NCBI GenBank assembly: GCA_033398695.1
Contig: CM065817.1
Span: 68,436,001-68,500,000, forward strand
DNA: 64,000 nucleotides
From: Orobanche coerulescens
Lineage: Eukaryota; Streptophyta; Magnoliopsida; Lamiales; Orobanchaceae
Reading direction: 5' to 3'
Made by a program: the position numbers and the translations under genes. The notes below the pieces were generated by a model. The model made no database searches, was not told the DNA's origin, and saw nothing but the letters and a program-made list of their open reading frames with translations. This document shows positions 44,038 through 55,974 of the stretch, piece by piece. Each line of letters opens with the position of its first letter. Positions within the stretch are counted from its first letter, which is position 1.

Positions 44038-45962
44038 ACAAGCTTTCGGCACAATCAGACAATCAAGTCTACTGAGCTTTACGCACGTAAATCAGCAAAA
44101 CATTACGTACGTAATGGACAGTGTCATTTCGGACAGTAGGTTCTGAGAACCCATTACGTACGTTAACCTTTTTGCAATAACATATGTAATGGGAGATTAC
44201 GTACGTAAACCCTTAGGCATAACGTACGTAAAGCCATCCTGATGTTATACAATAACATCTCCTCTTTCACTTCTACGACCCTTAGACATTTCCCCTCTCT
44301 CAAATATCATCCTCCAGCCCTCCTAATCGAATTCTAGCCTCCCAAGCCGCGTGTTATCATAGTAGAGTGGATTGATCAAACTCCGGAGAAGGTTTTGAAG
44401 GTGTTGTTCTCCCGTTCTTAATCGTTCTTCATTGTTCTCCATCGTCCCTCGTCAAGTAAGGTAAGTTTATCAAACCTTTGAATCCATCTCAGTGTTGATA
44501 GTTAAGTTGTACTAGATTTCGAATGTTTTGGGTAGTTTAGAACTCTTGACGATAATCGAACTGTGGGAAAACTAGCACCAATCATAATCGTTAAACAAAA
44601 AACCTACCAAGCTAGTATTTCGTATAACTTGTGGTAGTAATCATAGTTGGGTGGTAAAGCTCATGATCGAACTTATAAATCACCAACACCATGAAATTGT
44701 CATGTAATGGATTGTGTTAGTAATCCAATTATCGTATGGTAAACTCGTTGGAATTTCTTTAATGAATTAGTTATCAATTACCGAATTAGATAGGTAATCA
44801 AATATAATTGGATTTCGCTGGAATTGTACTTGTCTGTCCTACCCTAGAGTTTTGGAATTTCGAATTCAAGTAATTAACAAATTTACAAGTGGTTATAGTT
44901 GTAGTTGTATCGTAGAAATTTTGTATGAGAACATTGTGGTTAAAATGATGTGATAAATTGATAATCGATTAATTGAGGGTTTAAGTAATTCGCATTGTTA
45001 TTAAACATAGAATTTTGGTTCCAGCATTATGAATCGAACTAGGTTTAGAATCCTATCAGGACGGGGGTAATTGTCGCTATTCGTCATTATCACCATGAGG
45101 TATTAATCGATGAATATGTAATATGTTGGGCTCTCGATTGTAGGCGTTCGAGTCATTGTGTTATCAAGGAAATTACGTTCATCGGAACTAAGGCATGTGA
45201 TACCTTGCCCATACTATGTTATGTTAAATTCTGAAATTTAATGAGTGTCACTATTTGTGGAATTTATGTTTAGTTTTACTTGAAGACTTGATTGATGGGC
45301 CGATGTGTTGAGGGATAAAATCTGAATGGTACCCACGTCCGGAATATTCCTGTGTAGATACTTCTGTGACCCTTGGTTGTGGCCTTGGAAGTTTATGTGT
45401 TGATATACCCATACGAAACTGTGTTGAGGGATAAAACCTGAATGGTACCTACGTCCGGAGTATTCCTGTGTAAGATACTTTCGTTACCCTTGGTTGCGAC
45501 CCTGGAAGTTTATATGTTGATAGAAAAGATAATGTTGAGTATTCTGTGATTTATTGCCAAACCGAATAATAATACCGTATTACAGATTTATCTTATTCTA
45601 TCGATGAATTTTTGTTCGTATTGTCTGACCTAGGATGGCTGGCACGATTCGTCGTGTCAGGCATATTTGTTGAATATATGCAGGACATTCCCGAAGGTTC
45701 CGGTCAGGCTTGAGCAGTGTTGGGAAGAAGCCTTGTTATATCGTTTCTTTAAGCTGAATTCTGAAATATTCCACGTTTATGTAATAACCGTGTATGCGAA
45801 CTTATTTTTCTAAAGTATTTCGTTTCGTAATTGTACCATCGTGGAGCTACTTTCACAAAAACTATTTAATGGAAAAATTTTAAAATCTTAAAAAGTTGCC
45901 TTGTGGGTCCCACACGGGATTCACGGCACTGTAACGTTCCGGTAAATTTTTGGGGCGTTACA
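44038..45962 (+). repeat. Gypsy-3 5' LTR remnant with motif cluster and tandem repeat
   Basis: It ends GGGGCGTTACA at 45962, just before the PBS. The LTR start TGTAATACCACGGG (known from 50846) is missing, so the left end is truncated. ACGTACGT palindromes lie near 44105, 44157, 44198 and 44222. Two tandem units of about 116 bp start at 45305 and 45421 (GTGTTGAGGGATAAAA...). No gene is supported in these 1.9 kb. Confidence 0.8.
45305..45533 (+). repeat. Tandem repeat, 2 x about 116 bp, in the Gypsy-3 LTR
   Basis: Both units start GTGTTGAGGGATAAAA, contain ACGTCCGGA(A/G)TATTCCTGTG and CCTTGGTTG, and end with GGAAGTTTAT(G/A)TGTTGATA. They differ by scattered substitutions and small indels. Confidence 0.88.
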
Positions 45963-45966
45963 GAAA

Positions 45967-45981
45967 ATGGTATCGGGGACA
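45967..45981 (+). promoter_or_regulatory. Gypsy-3 primer-binding site, diverged
   Basis: ATGGTATCGGGGACA lies a few bases after the LTR end. TGGTATC matches the initiator-Met PBS but the following bases differ from CAGAGC. Confidence 0.65.
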
Positions 45982-46188
45982 AAACCTTCAAGTTGAAGGT
46001 TTTACCAAAACGTTTTGAAAAGGTTTAAGGGCTTTCAAAGTCCAACACTCCAACCGACCGTAACTCCTCGAGGAATGTCAAAGTGAGGAATACGTATGTT
46101 TCTTGAGATTCAGGTATGATGTCTGAACTCAGTAGAACTCAAAGAATAATTGTACTGAACTGAACCTATAGATCGAACATTTATCACA

Positions 46189-47220
46189 ATGGCACGTCGT
46201 GGAGCTAGGAGAATCGTGAATGGCGCTGTGGCTCACATGAACCAAAGAGAAGACTGAACACCGTTGAAACTGCTCAATGGGAAACCAGCCACCGTCCAAT
46301 AATCAGAATGAGCAGGAGGCAGAAAACCAGAACAACGGAGGAATGGATCCTGTTTTCATTCAGACTCTCGCCCAGGCCATTGCAATAGGAATCGCTCAGG
46401 TCAACCGAGCGTAGCGGTACCAGTCATTGACATGGAAGAGAATGCCGGGAAGGACCGATAGCTGGGAGAGATGCTGAAGGCTAGGCCACCATTATTCGAT
46501 GGTTCGGGAGATAAACATGTGGACGACTGGATCTCCGAAATGGAGACTGCTTTCGAGGTAATCGATTGCCCAAGGAACCGAAAGGTAACATTGGGAATCA
46601 ACCAGCTCCGTGACACTACAGCCCGATGGTGGAGGTCCTATAAGCCGGAGGACAGGGTTGTCGGGTGGACTGAGTTTTCCAAATTGTTGAGAGACCACTA
46701 CTGCCCCAGGTCAGCTCAAACTGCTCGTGCACCGAATTTCTTCAGTACTGGACCACAGAACTTGCCGATTCCAGAAATTATTCGAGCCTATAGGACCAAA
46801 CTAAGCTATGTCTCGCAGATGGTTCCATCCGAAGATCAACAAATCTGTCACCTTGCACAACGGTTGCCGGAATATGTCTAACATTACGCATCTGGATTTC
46901 ACTGCACAACTCCGAGGGCATATGAGGACATGGTCACAACATATGTGGTACTGTTGTTAGTTCTGACACCGGGCATAATCAGAAGAAGCAGAAGACATCT
47001 AACCAGTCTGGGAGCACCAATAATATGAACTCGGGAACTGGGTTCTCTTCTAAATAAGCGTTTCGTACAACAAAAGGGCACATCCGACTGGCCCCTCCGC
47101 CGGAGCTGTTTCAATTGTAGCATAGCTGTACATACCATCAGTCAATGTCGTAAGATGGCTACGAAGTGTTTTTCATGCCAAAAGAGTAGGCATATGTCTC
47201 GTTAGTGTTCGCGGGTCAAT
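46189..47220 (+). pseudogene. Gypsy-3 gag, broken
   Basis: The ATG at 46189 opens an Arg-rich N-terminus. A 136-codon frame (46471-46881) has ARPPLFDGSGDKHVDDWISE and RDTTARWWRSYKPED, the retrotransposon gag core (PPxFxG...W...E), ending with a stop at 46879. At about 47104-47215 are two knuckles: CFNCSIAVHTISQC is a complete CX2CX4HX4C, and CFSCQKSRHMSR is followed by a stop in place of the residue before the last Cys. Frameshifts lie between 46900 and 47100. Confidence 0.83.
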
Positions 47221-47250
47221 TCTACACCAATTACAGCTTCTCAGAGTTGC

Positions 47251-47889
47251 ATGGTTCTATACAGACATCCAGGGGCCGTCTCCGACTATCGAGCTCCACC
47301 TTACCAAGCTCAAACCCCATCATACGGTGCCGAAAGAGGACGTGGGCGCGGGGGAGGCACTGCACCCTCCTCGAGGACACTACCATCATGCGTGTTCGAA
47401 TTGAGGGCTATTGATGACCAAACCGCACCTGCTGTCTCAGGTACACTTCTTGTTAATTCCCAGCCTGTTCATGTACTATTTGATACTAGAGCGACACACT
47501 CATTTATATATGTGGAATGGGTTAATCGTTTGGACCTTCCTTGTGTACCTTGTGAATCTTTTACTATTAAACTACCCAAGGGTAGCAAAGTTGGGGGTAA
47601 TTTAGAAGTTCGAAACTGTTCGATCCGCATTGATGATCGGGGCTGGACAGCGAACCTCATGGTTTTACCGCTTCAGAATGAGGATATCATTTTGGGTATG
47701 GACTGGATGACCATGCATAGGACGATATTAGATACCTATCACCTAACCGTTTTCATTATGACTTGTGACGGTGCCACTCACATAATCAGGGGTCGAGAAC
47801 ACTTCAGTACTAAAGGGTCTCTCAGCCTCCTTACAATAGGAGTATCTTGTAACACTCAAGAAACATATTACTGGTGTTATGTTATTTAG
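47251..47889 (+). pseudogene. Gypsy-3 retropepsin, active-site DSG changed to DTR
   Basis: The frame reads VSGTLLVNSQPVHVLFDTRA then THSFIYVEWVNRLDL; relatives have LFDSGATHSFI, so the catalytic triad has two changes (S to T, G to R). The rest of the domain is well kept, including SIRIDDRGWTANLMVLP and EDIILGMDWMTMHRTILD. The frame closes at 47889, 36 bases before the next readable frame. The protease would be inactive. Confidence 0.87.
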
Positions 47890-47925
47890 GAGGACACATC
47901 ACAACTATCGATTGATAACATTCCC

Positions 47926-49238
47926 GTGGTGAGCGAATTTCCAGATGTTTTTCCCGATGAATTACCAGGGTTGCCGCCACGACGAGAGGTTGATCTCTTG
48001 ATTGAACTTGAGCCAGGAACGACGCCTATCTCCAAAGCACTATACAGGATGGAACTAGCTGAAATGAAGGAATTAAAAATACAACTCGAAGAATTGTTAA
48101 AAAAGGGACTGATTCGCCCGAGTACTTCGTCGTGGGGTGCACCGGTTCTTTCTGTGAAGAAAAAGGACAACTCCCTATGCCTGTGTGTCGATTATAGAGA
48201 TCTAAACAAAGTCACTATCAAGAACCGTTACCCACTCCCAAGTATCGATGACCTACTCGGTCAATTACAGGGGGCGACTGTGTTCTCAAAAATCAATTTA
48301 CGGTCCGAATATCACCAATTGAGGATTCAAGAGGAGGATATTCCCAAGACTGCATTTCGATCAAGAAATGGACACTATGAGTACATGGTGGTGTCGTTCG
48401 GCTTGACTAATGCCCCATACATTTTTATGGAATTGATGAACAAGGTTCTGACCGATTTCCTCGACAAGTGTGTGGTGGTTTTTATTGATGACATTTAATA
48501 TATTCCCGGAGCTGACGGGAGCATGAGGAACACTTGAGGCAGTTGTTGAGTGTTTTGAGGCAACACCAACTTTATGCAAAACTTTCTAAATGCGGGTTTT
48601 GGAGGTCGGAGGTGACCTTTCTGGGACATGTTATTTCAGCAAAAGGCGTCAAGGTAGATCCGCAAAAGATCGAGACAGTGATGAGTTGGGAACCACTAAA
48701 GAACATCAAAGAAGTAAGGAGTTTCCTAGGATTGGCAGGTTATTATCGACGGTTTGTCGAGGCTTTTTCTAGTATCGCTCGGCCGTTGACGAACCTACTA
48801 AGGAAGAGTACCAAGTTTGTCTGGACAACAGATTGTCAGGAGAGTTTCGACGAGCTAAAGAGGAGATATACTACCACTCCGGTGTTAGTTCTACTGCAAG
48901 GCACAGAAGGATTCGTAATATGCACGGGTGCATCTAAGCATGGACTAGGATGTGTCTTCATGCAAAATGACAGTGTGATTGTATACACCTCTCGACAACT
49001 TAAGCCGTACGAGGTGAACTACCCGACGCATGACTTGGAACTGGCTGCAGTGGTCCACGCTCTTAAGATCTGGAGACACTACCTTTACGGGGTTAGCTGT
49101 AAGATTTTTAAGGACCACAAGATTTTAAAATATATTTTCACCCAAAGGGAGTTAAACATGAGGCAGAGGCATTGGCTGGAGATAATCAAGGATTATGACG
49201 TGGAGATTTATATCACCCTAGGAAGGCCAACGTCATAG
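47926..49238 (+). pseudogene. Gypsy-3 reverse transcriptase and RNase H, one frameshift
   Basis: [20 protein letters not shown] opens the domain, followed by [44 protein letters not shown] (relatives have DL or DLRSGYHQ, so the first catalytic aspartate is Asn) and VVVFIDDI with the catalytic DD. A one-base deletion right after FIDDI gives a stop at 48496. The next frame (48534-49238) has [20 protein letters not shown], then the RNase H region [15 protein letters not shown] (Asp replaced by Gly-Ala) and [20 protein letters not shown]. Confidence 0.88.
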
Positions 49239-50820
49239 CAGATGCACTTAGTCGGAAGACTGCGCAAGATATGACACTATCCGGGTTAACGGTACAGCCA
49301 GAATTACAACAGGACCTCAAGAGGAATGATATTGAAGTATGGATACAAAACCGCCAGGGACAGTTGTGCTCGATTAATATTCATCCATCCTTGCTGCATG
49401 AGATACGCCTAGCATAGATGGAAGACCCCGAACTGCGTGCGATCGGTGCAAGAGCCGAGGGGGATTATTTTAGACTACAGGATCCAAGAGGGCTTGGTGA
49501 TATTTAAGAACAGGGTCTGTATTCCGCCATATGACGAGCTAAATCAAACTATACTGAAGGAAGCTCATTCTACTCCCTACTCTGTGCATCCCAGGGCAAG
49601 CAAAATGTACAAAGATCTGTGGAAGAGCTTTTGGTGTAAAAACATGAAACAGGAAGTAGCAAGATTCATTGCTTGATGTATGATGTGTCAACAAGTGAAT
49701 ATCGAACACCACAGACCGGCTGGAATCATGCAGCCCTTACCCATTCTGGAATGGAAATGGGAGAGCATATCAATGGATTTTGTCACCAAGTTACCAGTGA
49801 CGACAGGAGGAAAGGACACGATATGGGTTATTGTAGACCGACTGATGAAGTCGGAACATTTCATTCTGATCCAGGAGACTACCGGAACATAGCAATTGGC
49901 CACCATCTTTATCCGAGAAATTGTGAGACTACATGGCGTTCCCTCAGTGATCATATCGAATAGGGACACCAAGTACGTGTCCCACTTCTGGAAAGATGTC
50001 CACAAGGCTATGGGTACTCAGCTACATTTCAGCACAACCTATCACCCTCAAACAGACGGACAGACAGAACATACAATATAGACCCCGGAGGATATGTTGA
50101 GAGCATGTGTACTCAATTGGGGCAAATACTGGGTCAAACATCTCTGTTTAGCGGAGTTTTCATACAACAACAGTTGGCATGCAAGCATAGGCATGGCACC
50201 CTTCGAAGCCTTGTACGGTAGGAGATGCAAGTCTCCCCTATGTTGGGATGATGCTTCCGATGTCGTCGCTACCGAGTTAGATCTGATCCAGGAACCTATT
50301 AAGAAAATTTCCATTATTCGGAAACACATGTTAGCAGCACAGAGCCTCCAGAAGTCATATGCTACAGATCGCCAGCGACCGTTGGAATTTCTAGTCGATG
50401 ACCACGTTTGGGTCAAAGTATCACTAATGCGGGGCATTCGATAATTCGGCCAGAAGGGAAAATTGAGCCCGAGATTTCTCGGCCCGTTCGAGATATTGGA
50501 CCGATTTGGTAGACTCTCTTATCGATTAGCATTGCCACCATCATTAGACGGAGTGCATAATGTCTTCCATGTCTCCCAACTGAGAAAGTACGTGTATGAC
50601 CCAAGCCACAAGATTAATTTCGAAGAAGTAGAGATTTCTAATGATGCTACCTTTAGAGAAGTGCAATCTCGAATTTAGATCGATGCATAAAGACACTAAG
50701 GAATAAAGCCATACCTCTTGTGAAAGTTTAGTGGTTGCATCATGGCATTAAAGAAGCAACTTGGGAGACCGAGTCGAGCATGAGGGAAAGTCATCCCGAG
50801 TTATTTTCTTAGTTTCAGGA
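49239..50820 (+). pseudogene. Gypsy-3 integrase with chromodomain-like tail, broken
   Basis: The zinc-binding HHCC region lies across 49560-49700 (EAHSTPYSVHPRASKMYKDL, then CMMCQQVN). The core has ISMDFVTKLPVTTGGKDTIW with the first Asp, VPSVIISNRDTKYVSHFWK with the second, and YHPQTDGQTEHT (Glu near the end). Stops occur at 49674, 49890 and 50079. RRCKSPLCWDDASD and [20 protein letters not shown] (the GPY/F module) follow. The region 50679-50815 encodes, in shifted frames, a VKV..HGIEEATWE-like chromodomain tail of the Tekay type. Confidence 0.85.
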
Positions 50821-50845
50821 CGAAAATATTTTAAGGAGGATGGTA
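50821..50845 (+). promoter_or_regulatory. Gypsy-3 polypurine tract
   Basis: CGAAAATATTTTAAGGAGGATGGTA-type sequence, with the purine-rich AAGGAGGATGG immediately before the LTR start TGTAATACC at 50846. Confidence 0.82.
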
Positions 50846-51130
50846 TGTAATACCACGGGTATTCCATGTTGTTTATTAATGTGTATCCCATTTTTAATAA
50901 TTAAATAGTGTGCTCCATCGAACTGTCCCATAGTGAAATTGTATGATGATTGATGACGTGTCGGTTATGCACCTTGGTGACGCTGAAGCAATTAACGGTG
51001 CGAATATGACGGTGGACAACGTCTTGTTCCCTGACGGAATTGCCTTACGCGTCTAAAGGAAGTCACACTATGATGGTTAAGTATGATTTTTAACTAAGTG
51101 GTTTAAACATACCTAACGTATGTTAACATG
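50846..51130 (+). repeat. Gypsy-3 3' LTR, proximal 285 bp
   Basis: It starts TGTAATACCACGGG and is cut by the Copia-5 LTR at 51131. A TAACGTATGTTA motif near 51116 may mark the start of the palindrome array seen in the 5' LTR. The piece does not overlap the retained 5' LTR in any way I can align. Confidence 0.75.
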
Positions 51131-52329
51131 TGTTGGCCACTAAGTATACTGGATACAGCTTGGAAAGTGTTTTAAACAACAAGCTGTACTGTTTTAAATC
51201 TGAGTGCGTAGCGGAAGTCTTAAATACAGTAAGTTGCTGTAGATACAGTAACTCGATGTGCAGTGTATACTTAAATAATCATAGTTAAATAAAAAAATAA
51301 AAGCAGAAAGTAAATAACACACTATTTAAGTGGTTCAAGGTAAACCCCTCTATGTCCACTGGTCCTCCACACAGGAGTAAAAAGTTTATTATAATTACTG
51401 CGTACACAACTACGTAATTATAACAACACTTAATCAATATATCGTTCACACAGATTGATATAAAGATCTTAGCTTTCAACCGTTCACACAGATTGGTTTG
51501 AGCTAACACTTTGACTGGCTTCTTCACACACAATTCTGAAGCTTCGTATTCTTCGATGCAAGTCCTTCACACACAGTTCCGGAGAAGCAAAGATTCCTCA
51601 GTGTACACAGGGCTGATAAGAGTTTGTTCAAAGATAGAACAGGGTTGAACAACAGCTATGACTTTCTGGGCTATAAGCTGATGATGTGTTGTTCAAGGTT
51701 TTGAGCACTGTATATCTCTTTATATCTGAATAGCAGTGAGCTTTGGAGATATGTTTTGCTCTGATGTATATGATAATAACTTCGTAAGTTTTGGTAACTG
51801 ATCTTCAAAGCCTTGAGGGGATATATATAGTCTTCTGAAATATATCCGTTGAGCAAGATTCCGTTCCAACGGGATGATGTGTTTGAATAAAACACGATCC
51901 GGATTTTGTGAGATTTTGAAGATCTTCTGACTTACAGTATTTAAATACTTTATCCTTTAGTATTTAAATACTTCTTTATCAACGGGACTTGACTTCTAGC
52001 GAATACTGAAGATTCCTTCTTTATCCTGTTGAGAGTTATATGGAAGGATCACTGTATAGACGATTCGAGACAGCTTCCATACTTAGTCTTTATGAGAACT
52101 CTTTGCTGTATGATAGGTTCCACTGTATGCTGGATCTATGAGAGGTCTTCGATACAGGTTGACACTTTTGATCAGCTTTTCGATACAGTTTGCTTACTGT
52201 ATGCTGTATTGGCATATTTGTTAAAACATATTATCACCACTTATTCGATACAGGGGTTGTTAATCCTAACTGTTTCGATACCGGGTATTGTTATCCCAAC
52301 AATTTCAGATAAAGGTTGTTATCCCAGCA
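51131..52329 (-). repeat. Copia-5 3' LTR (about 1.2 kb)
   Basis: On the minus strand it starts TGCTGGGATAAC just after the PPT and ends ...GGCCAACA at 51131. The left limit is inferred from the CA terminus and could be off by a few bases. A TATA-like CTATATATAT lies at 51821-51830. Upstream of it (higher coordinates) is a perfect palindrome AGTATTTAAATACT repeated at 51936-51949 and 51959-51972. No gene is supported. Confidence 0.78.
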
Positions 52330-52715
52330 ATTTCCCCCTTTTTGACAATTTGCCAAGACTTAAATCTTTCAAGCCATCTTGATGATGTCAAAACCTTCTT
52401 CATGAAGCTAATAACCTTCTTGATGACTTCGGGCAGATATCTTGGTCTTGTGTCGAATGATCTGGCTTTCAGCAACTTAGTCTAATTTTATGAACTGCTC
52501 GCAGGCGAGTTCGATACAGCTAAGAGTTTTTACAGCTTAAGCTTATGATTGGCGCGCAGGCACAATCTTACAATGTATTCTAGATGCATACAACTGAATC
52601 TATGAACTGTTCGCAGACAAGTTCGTACAGCTTAAATTTTTAAAACAAGTTTCTATACTTGTGATTAATTTCAGCAATTGAATTAAATTACGTAATCATA
52701 CAGTAACACAGTAGA
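52330..52715 (-). other. Copia-5 PPT and 3' untranslated segment
   Basis: CAAAAAGGGGGAAAT (52330-52344, minus strand) is the polypurine tract next to the LTR. The remaining 370 bp between it and the accessory ORF contain no ORF of interest; a short repeated phrase (TATGAACTGYTCGCAG) occurs near 52489 and 52601. Confidence 0.8.
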
Positions 52716-55700
52716 TTACGAGTTGTAATCTTTCAAGACAGACAAATATTTTATTGATACTGAAATAAGGATTACAATATTTTGCTGTTTTGAAAACATA
52801 ATTACAAACAAAAATACAAGGATTTTAACTCCTATAATCTGAGTGTCTCCATGGCCTTTTGTCAGGATCTTTCTCGGTTCCACGCCACCAATACTTAGGG
52901 AATCATTGCCTCGATCTAAGTAGATTGCTCTACCATTGTATGATTTGTCGAAGGCGAGAATCCAGTCCTCTAGATGGCTGATCCGATCTCCTTGTCTATG
53001 TTTGGACTTCATTTCTTGTTGGAGAGGAAGCTTTCCTTCTTCTAACAACTTTGTAAATTTATCCGCAGCCTCTGCTAAGATTTTATATCCTTTGAAGATG
53101 GCAGATTCCCTGATGAGTTTTGCAAAATATCTCATCAGTTCATTTCTCCTCCATTGCTTCACTTCTTCAGCAGTGGGATGGCGGTTGGTTGGCAGACGAA
53201 TTTCAGAAGGCCTTTGGATCATGTTTTGCCATGGGACGCTGGGATCATGGAACTCAGGTCGAGAACCTGAAATCCTGTATCCTTGAGCGGGTGCAGCCAA
53301 TTTGTTTAGTTCTGCAGTAATGTTGTCTTGAGTAGCATTGAACTCTCTTTCTTGCTGAAGCCTCATTCTCCTCGCGGCTTCTCTCGCTTCTTCCGCCTTT
53401 TTTGCATCATCAAGGTATGATACCTTTTCATCAAGACGTCCTAGGATTTCCAGAGCGGTATCCTGTTTTGTCTCGATATTTGAAATTCTCTCAACAAGGG
53501 AGGAGAGCACCTGCGACATATCTTTGATGTTCTTGTCATGAGCTCGCAGTTGGGAACCTGTTTTGATTAGAGCAGAAGCGGTCTTGGCCTCAGATACGCG
53601 TAGTTTCGATTGCTCTTCTCTCAGGATCGATTCTTGCTTCTTTTGCAGATTGCTCAGGGCTTACTTGAAGACTTCTTGCAAGACAGTGAAGGCTTCGACT
53701 ACTCGAGAGACTTCATGTTGTAATCCAGTCATTTCTTCAACTGCAGATGTGTGAAGCCAATCCAGAGCTTTATCAACTGAGTGTAGAGCATTCAGTGCGT
53801 CCTGAATGAATACAATTTAGAGGCCAAGAGCACATAATCGCTCTTTCCTAGTTACAGTGCGAGGAGAATCTGGCTGGGCAAAGTCTTCTACTGCATTCAA
53901 CCTTCTCAAGTTCACGTTTGGGCGTGAAGTGAGTTGGACATCCTCAGGTGTAGTACCGTTGTCAGATTCCAAGATGGTTGGTGGGGCGGCAGCAGCTGTT
54001 TCGGTTTCGGCGGCAGGAGGTGCGACATCCTCCTGTTTCGAAGAGGTATCTGTAGACATGGATACATGAGGGACCAAATCCTCTTGTTGTCTCTTAGCTT
54101 CCGCCTGTTCTGGCAGAGGGACTGATTCCTCTTGCTGGAAGGCGCGTGATTCTTCTTCTTCGGTGACAGCAGGCTTGGGTGCCTGTTGCGAAACATTATC
54201 TTCTTCCTCGATATGAGGGCCTAAATCCTCATTGTCAGGAACATTTTATTGTTGTGGCGAATGGGACGATTGATGAGTGGATGTCCCTTCATCCTTCTTG
54301 GCTGGAGCTTCCTCTCGACTCATCCGCAAACCAGCTTGTAGTGCATCATCATCGTCGTCGGAATCAGGATCCGATTTTGGACTGTCGGGAGCTTCCATTG
54401 ACAAATCTTTTCCTTTCCTGTTGGCCTCATCCGGATCAAGAAGATTACTCTCAATCAACTCCTTGACGAACAAGTTGTCCCATTAGATCAGGACAGCAAT
54501 TTCTTGGGTGTCCGTCACTTCCAATACGAACTTCTCTTCACCACTCCTTTCACTCCAGTTGTACAAGATTTCGTACGGAGCAAGTCTAAAATTTTTCCAT
54601 TGAATAAATCGCTCGTATGACTGCTCAATCTTCATGGAGAGCACAGTCTTGAAGATTATTGTGTCGGGGGAGGGACTCCTTACAGCGTTTGGGTGTGATG
54701 TAGGAAGGGGTTCCTCTACAGGTGTGGAATCCTGTATCGGAGAGGGATTACTTATAGGGGATGGTGCCCCGAAGGAAGGTGGATCCTGAACAGGTGTGGA
54801 ATCCCATACAGGAGAGGTAGCTGTTGGCTCCAAACGGGCAGCCGACTCGCTAGAGTCTTCTAAGTTGGCAGATGTCCTTGTATCCATCGTAGCCGCCAAA
54901 GGATCGGGATCTACTGTCGATACAGTAGCGGGCATCTCTTCCGCAGGGGTTGGGCCCTGGGGTAGTTCATCAGTGGGTTGCGCCACGGTAGGATCATCCT
55001 CGGAGGGTTCTGTGAATTTAGCTTTTGTGAGCCTCCTTAGCTTCCTTTTCGGCTTCTTAGCAGCAACAGGTGTGTTGCTGTGAGATCTCTTTCGCTTCTT
55101 TGAAGATTCAACACTCTGGGACTTCGAAGAAACATCCCTTGGATCTTCAGATAGCGGCAAGTTCCGTATAAAAGGCCTGTCTGTGATCAGAATGTTTTGA
55201 ATGAAGGCAGTAGGCTTGACTCCTCCCAAGAATATCCGGGAACTTATCTTCTTTGCATCTGCGGATTGTGGAAGTCCGCACTTCGTCAAAATGTGGTTTA
55301 AGAATAAACCAAATGATTTCTTCTGAGTAGCAGGTTTGGACACTTCTTCCTGCAAGCGTTTCAGAATAATCTGACACCAATTGACCTTTTCACAGGTCAT
55401 AATAGCTACCATCATCCTAAATCTAAGATTTGTGCACATCTCAAATGCACTTGTATGATTTTCAATGATGCGACAGCAAAAATCATGCAAATAAACAAAT
55501 GGTAAGCAAAAAATTTTCTTATGGCACCACTTCAACCGTTACCAAACCGGTGAACAAGCCATAATATTGAGTCAGCAACTCTTGAGACCCAAACGTCTCA
55601 AGTTCTTCCATGGTCAGGCCTTCAGAGGGTAGCCTGAAAATGTTTTTGAGTAGCTCTTGGTCAACACGGATCTCCACTCCGCGAATGACTGTTGTGATAT

Positions 55701-55974
55701 CAGCAACATGTCCTCCTAGGGCCAGAGGCAGAAAACGAACCACTGCGTTGAGGTAGAACTCCTCAACAAGATGAACGTCATAACTTTCAGTGATGTGGCT
55801 CCCAACACGGTAGAGGCCTTGTTGACGGATTCTGGTGATGACGACCTCCATCGTATTGATGTCATCAGCTTCAGCATGAATGCATTCCATCACGATAGAT
55901 ATGGAGAAGATCCATCCATCGATGAAGTTCAGAGACTTCTTGAGGGCGGTGGAAGAGGTCTGAGCAGACGCCAT
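52716..55974 (-). pseudogene. Copia-5 accessory ORF 3' of pol, about 1,080 codons, with stops
   Basis: The ATG at 55974 opens a 151-codon frame containing VVRFLPLALGGHVADITTVI and RGVEIRVDQELLKNIFRLP. A frameshift near 55535 leads to one long frame to 52716, interrupted only by stops at 54483, 54246, 53817 and about 53661. Its middle has a basic KKRKRSHSNT...KKPKRKLRR cluster (possible nuclear signal) and then Pro/Ser/Thr-rich and acidic sequence. The C-terminal part (53519-52716) has a coiled-coil-like region (SSLVERISNIETKQDTALEI) and a hydrophobic VKILVFLFVIMF stretch. It has the same position and N-terminal pattern as the Copia-4 accessory ORF. Function is unknown; envelope-like is only a positional label. 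Confidence 0.72.

Larger units (their letters stand above)
44038..51130 (+). mobile_element. Gypsy-3: Tekay-like chromovirus, both LTRs incomplete
   Basis: A truncated 5' LTR (44038-45962), PBS, gag, protease, reverse transcriptase, RNase H, integrase with a chromodomain-like tail, PPT and the start of a 3' LTR (50846-51130) lie on the plus strand in gypsy order. The 3' LTR is cut by Copia-5. All coding parts carry stops or frameshifts. The chromodomain-like C-terminus and GACGAA...GGAGG pre-LTR segment suggest a chromovirus. Confidence 0.88.

Noticed and set aside
52716..52790. Hydrophobic tail of the Copia-5 accessory ORF as a proven transmembrane anchor
   Set aside because: The last residues may lie beyond the original stop and are AT-rich; one hydrophobic stretch in a decayed frame is not enough to call an envelope protein.
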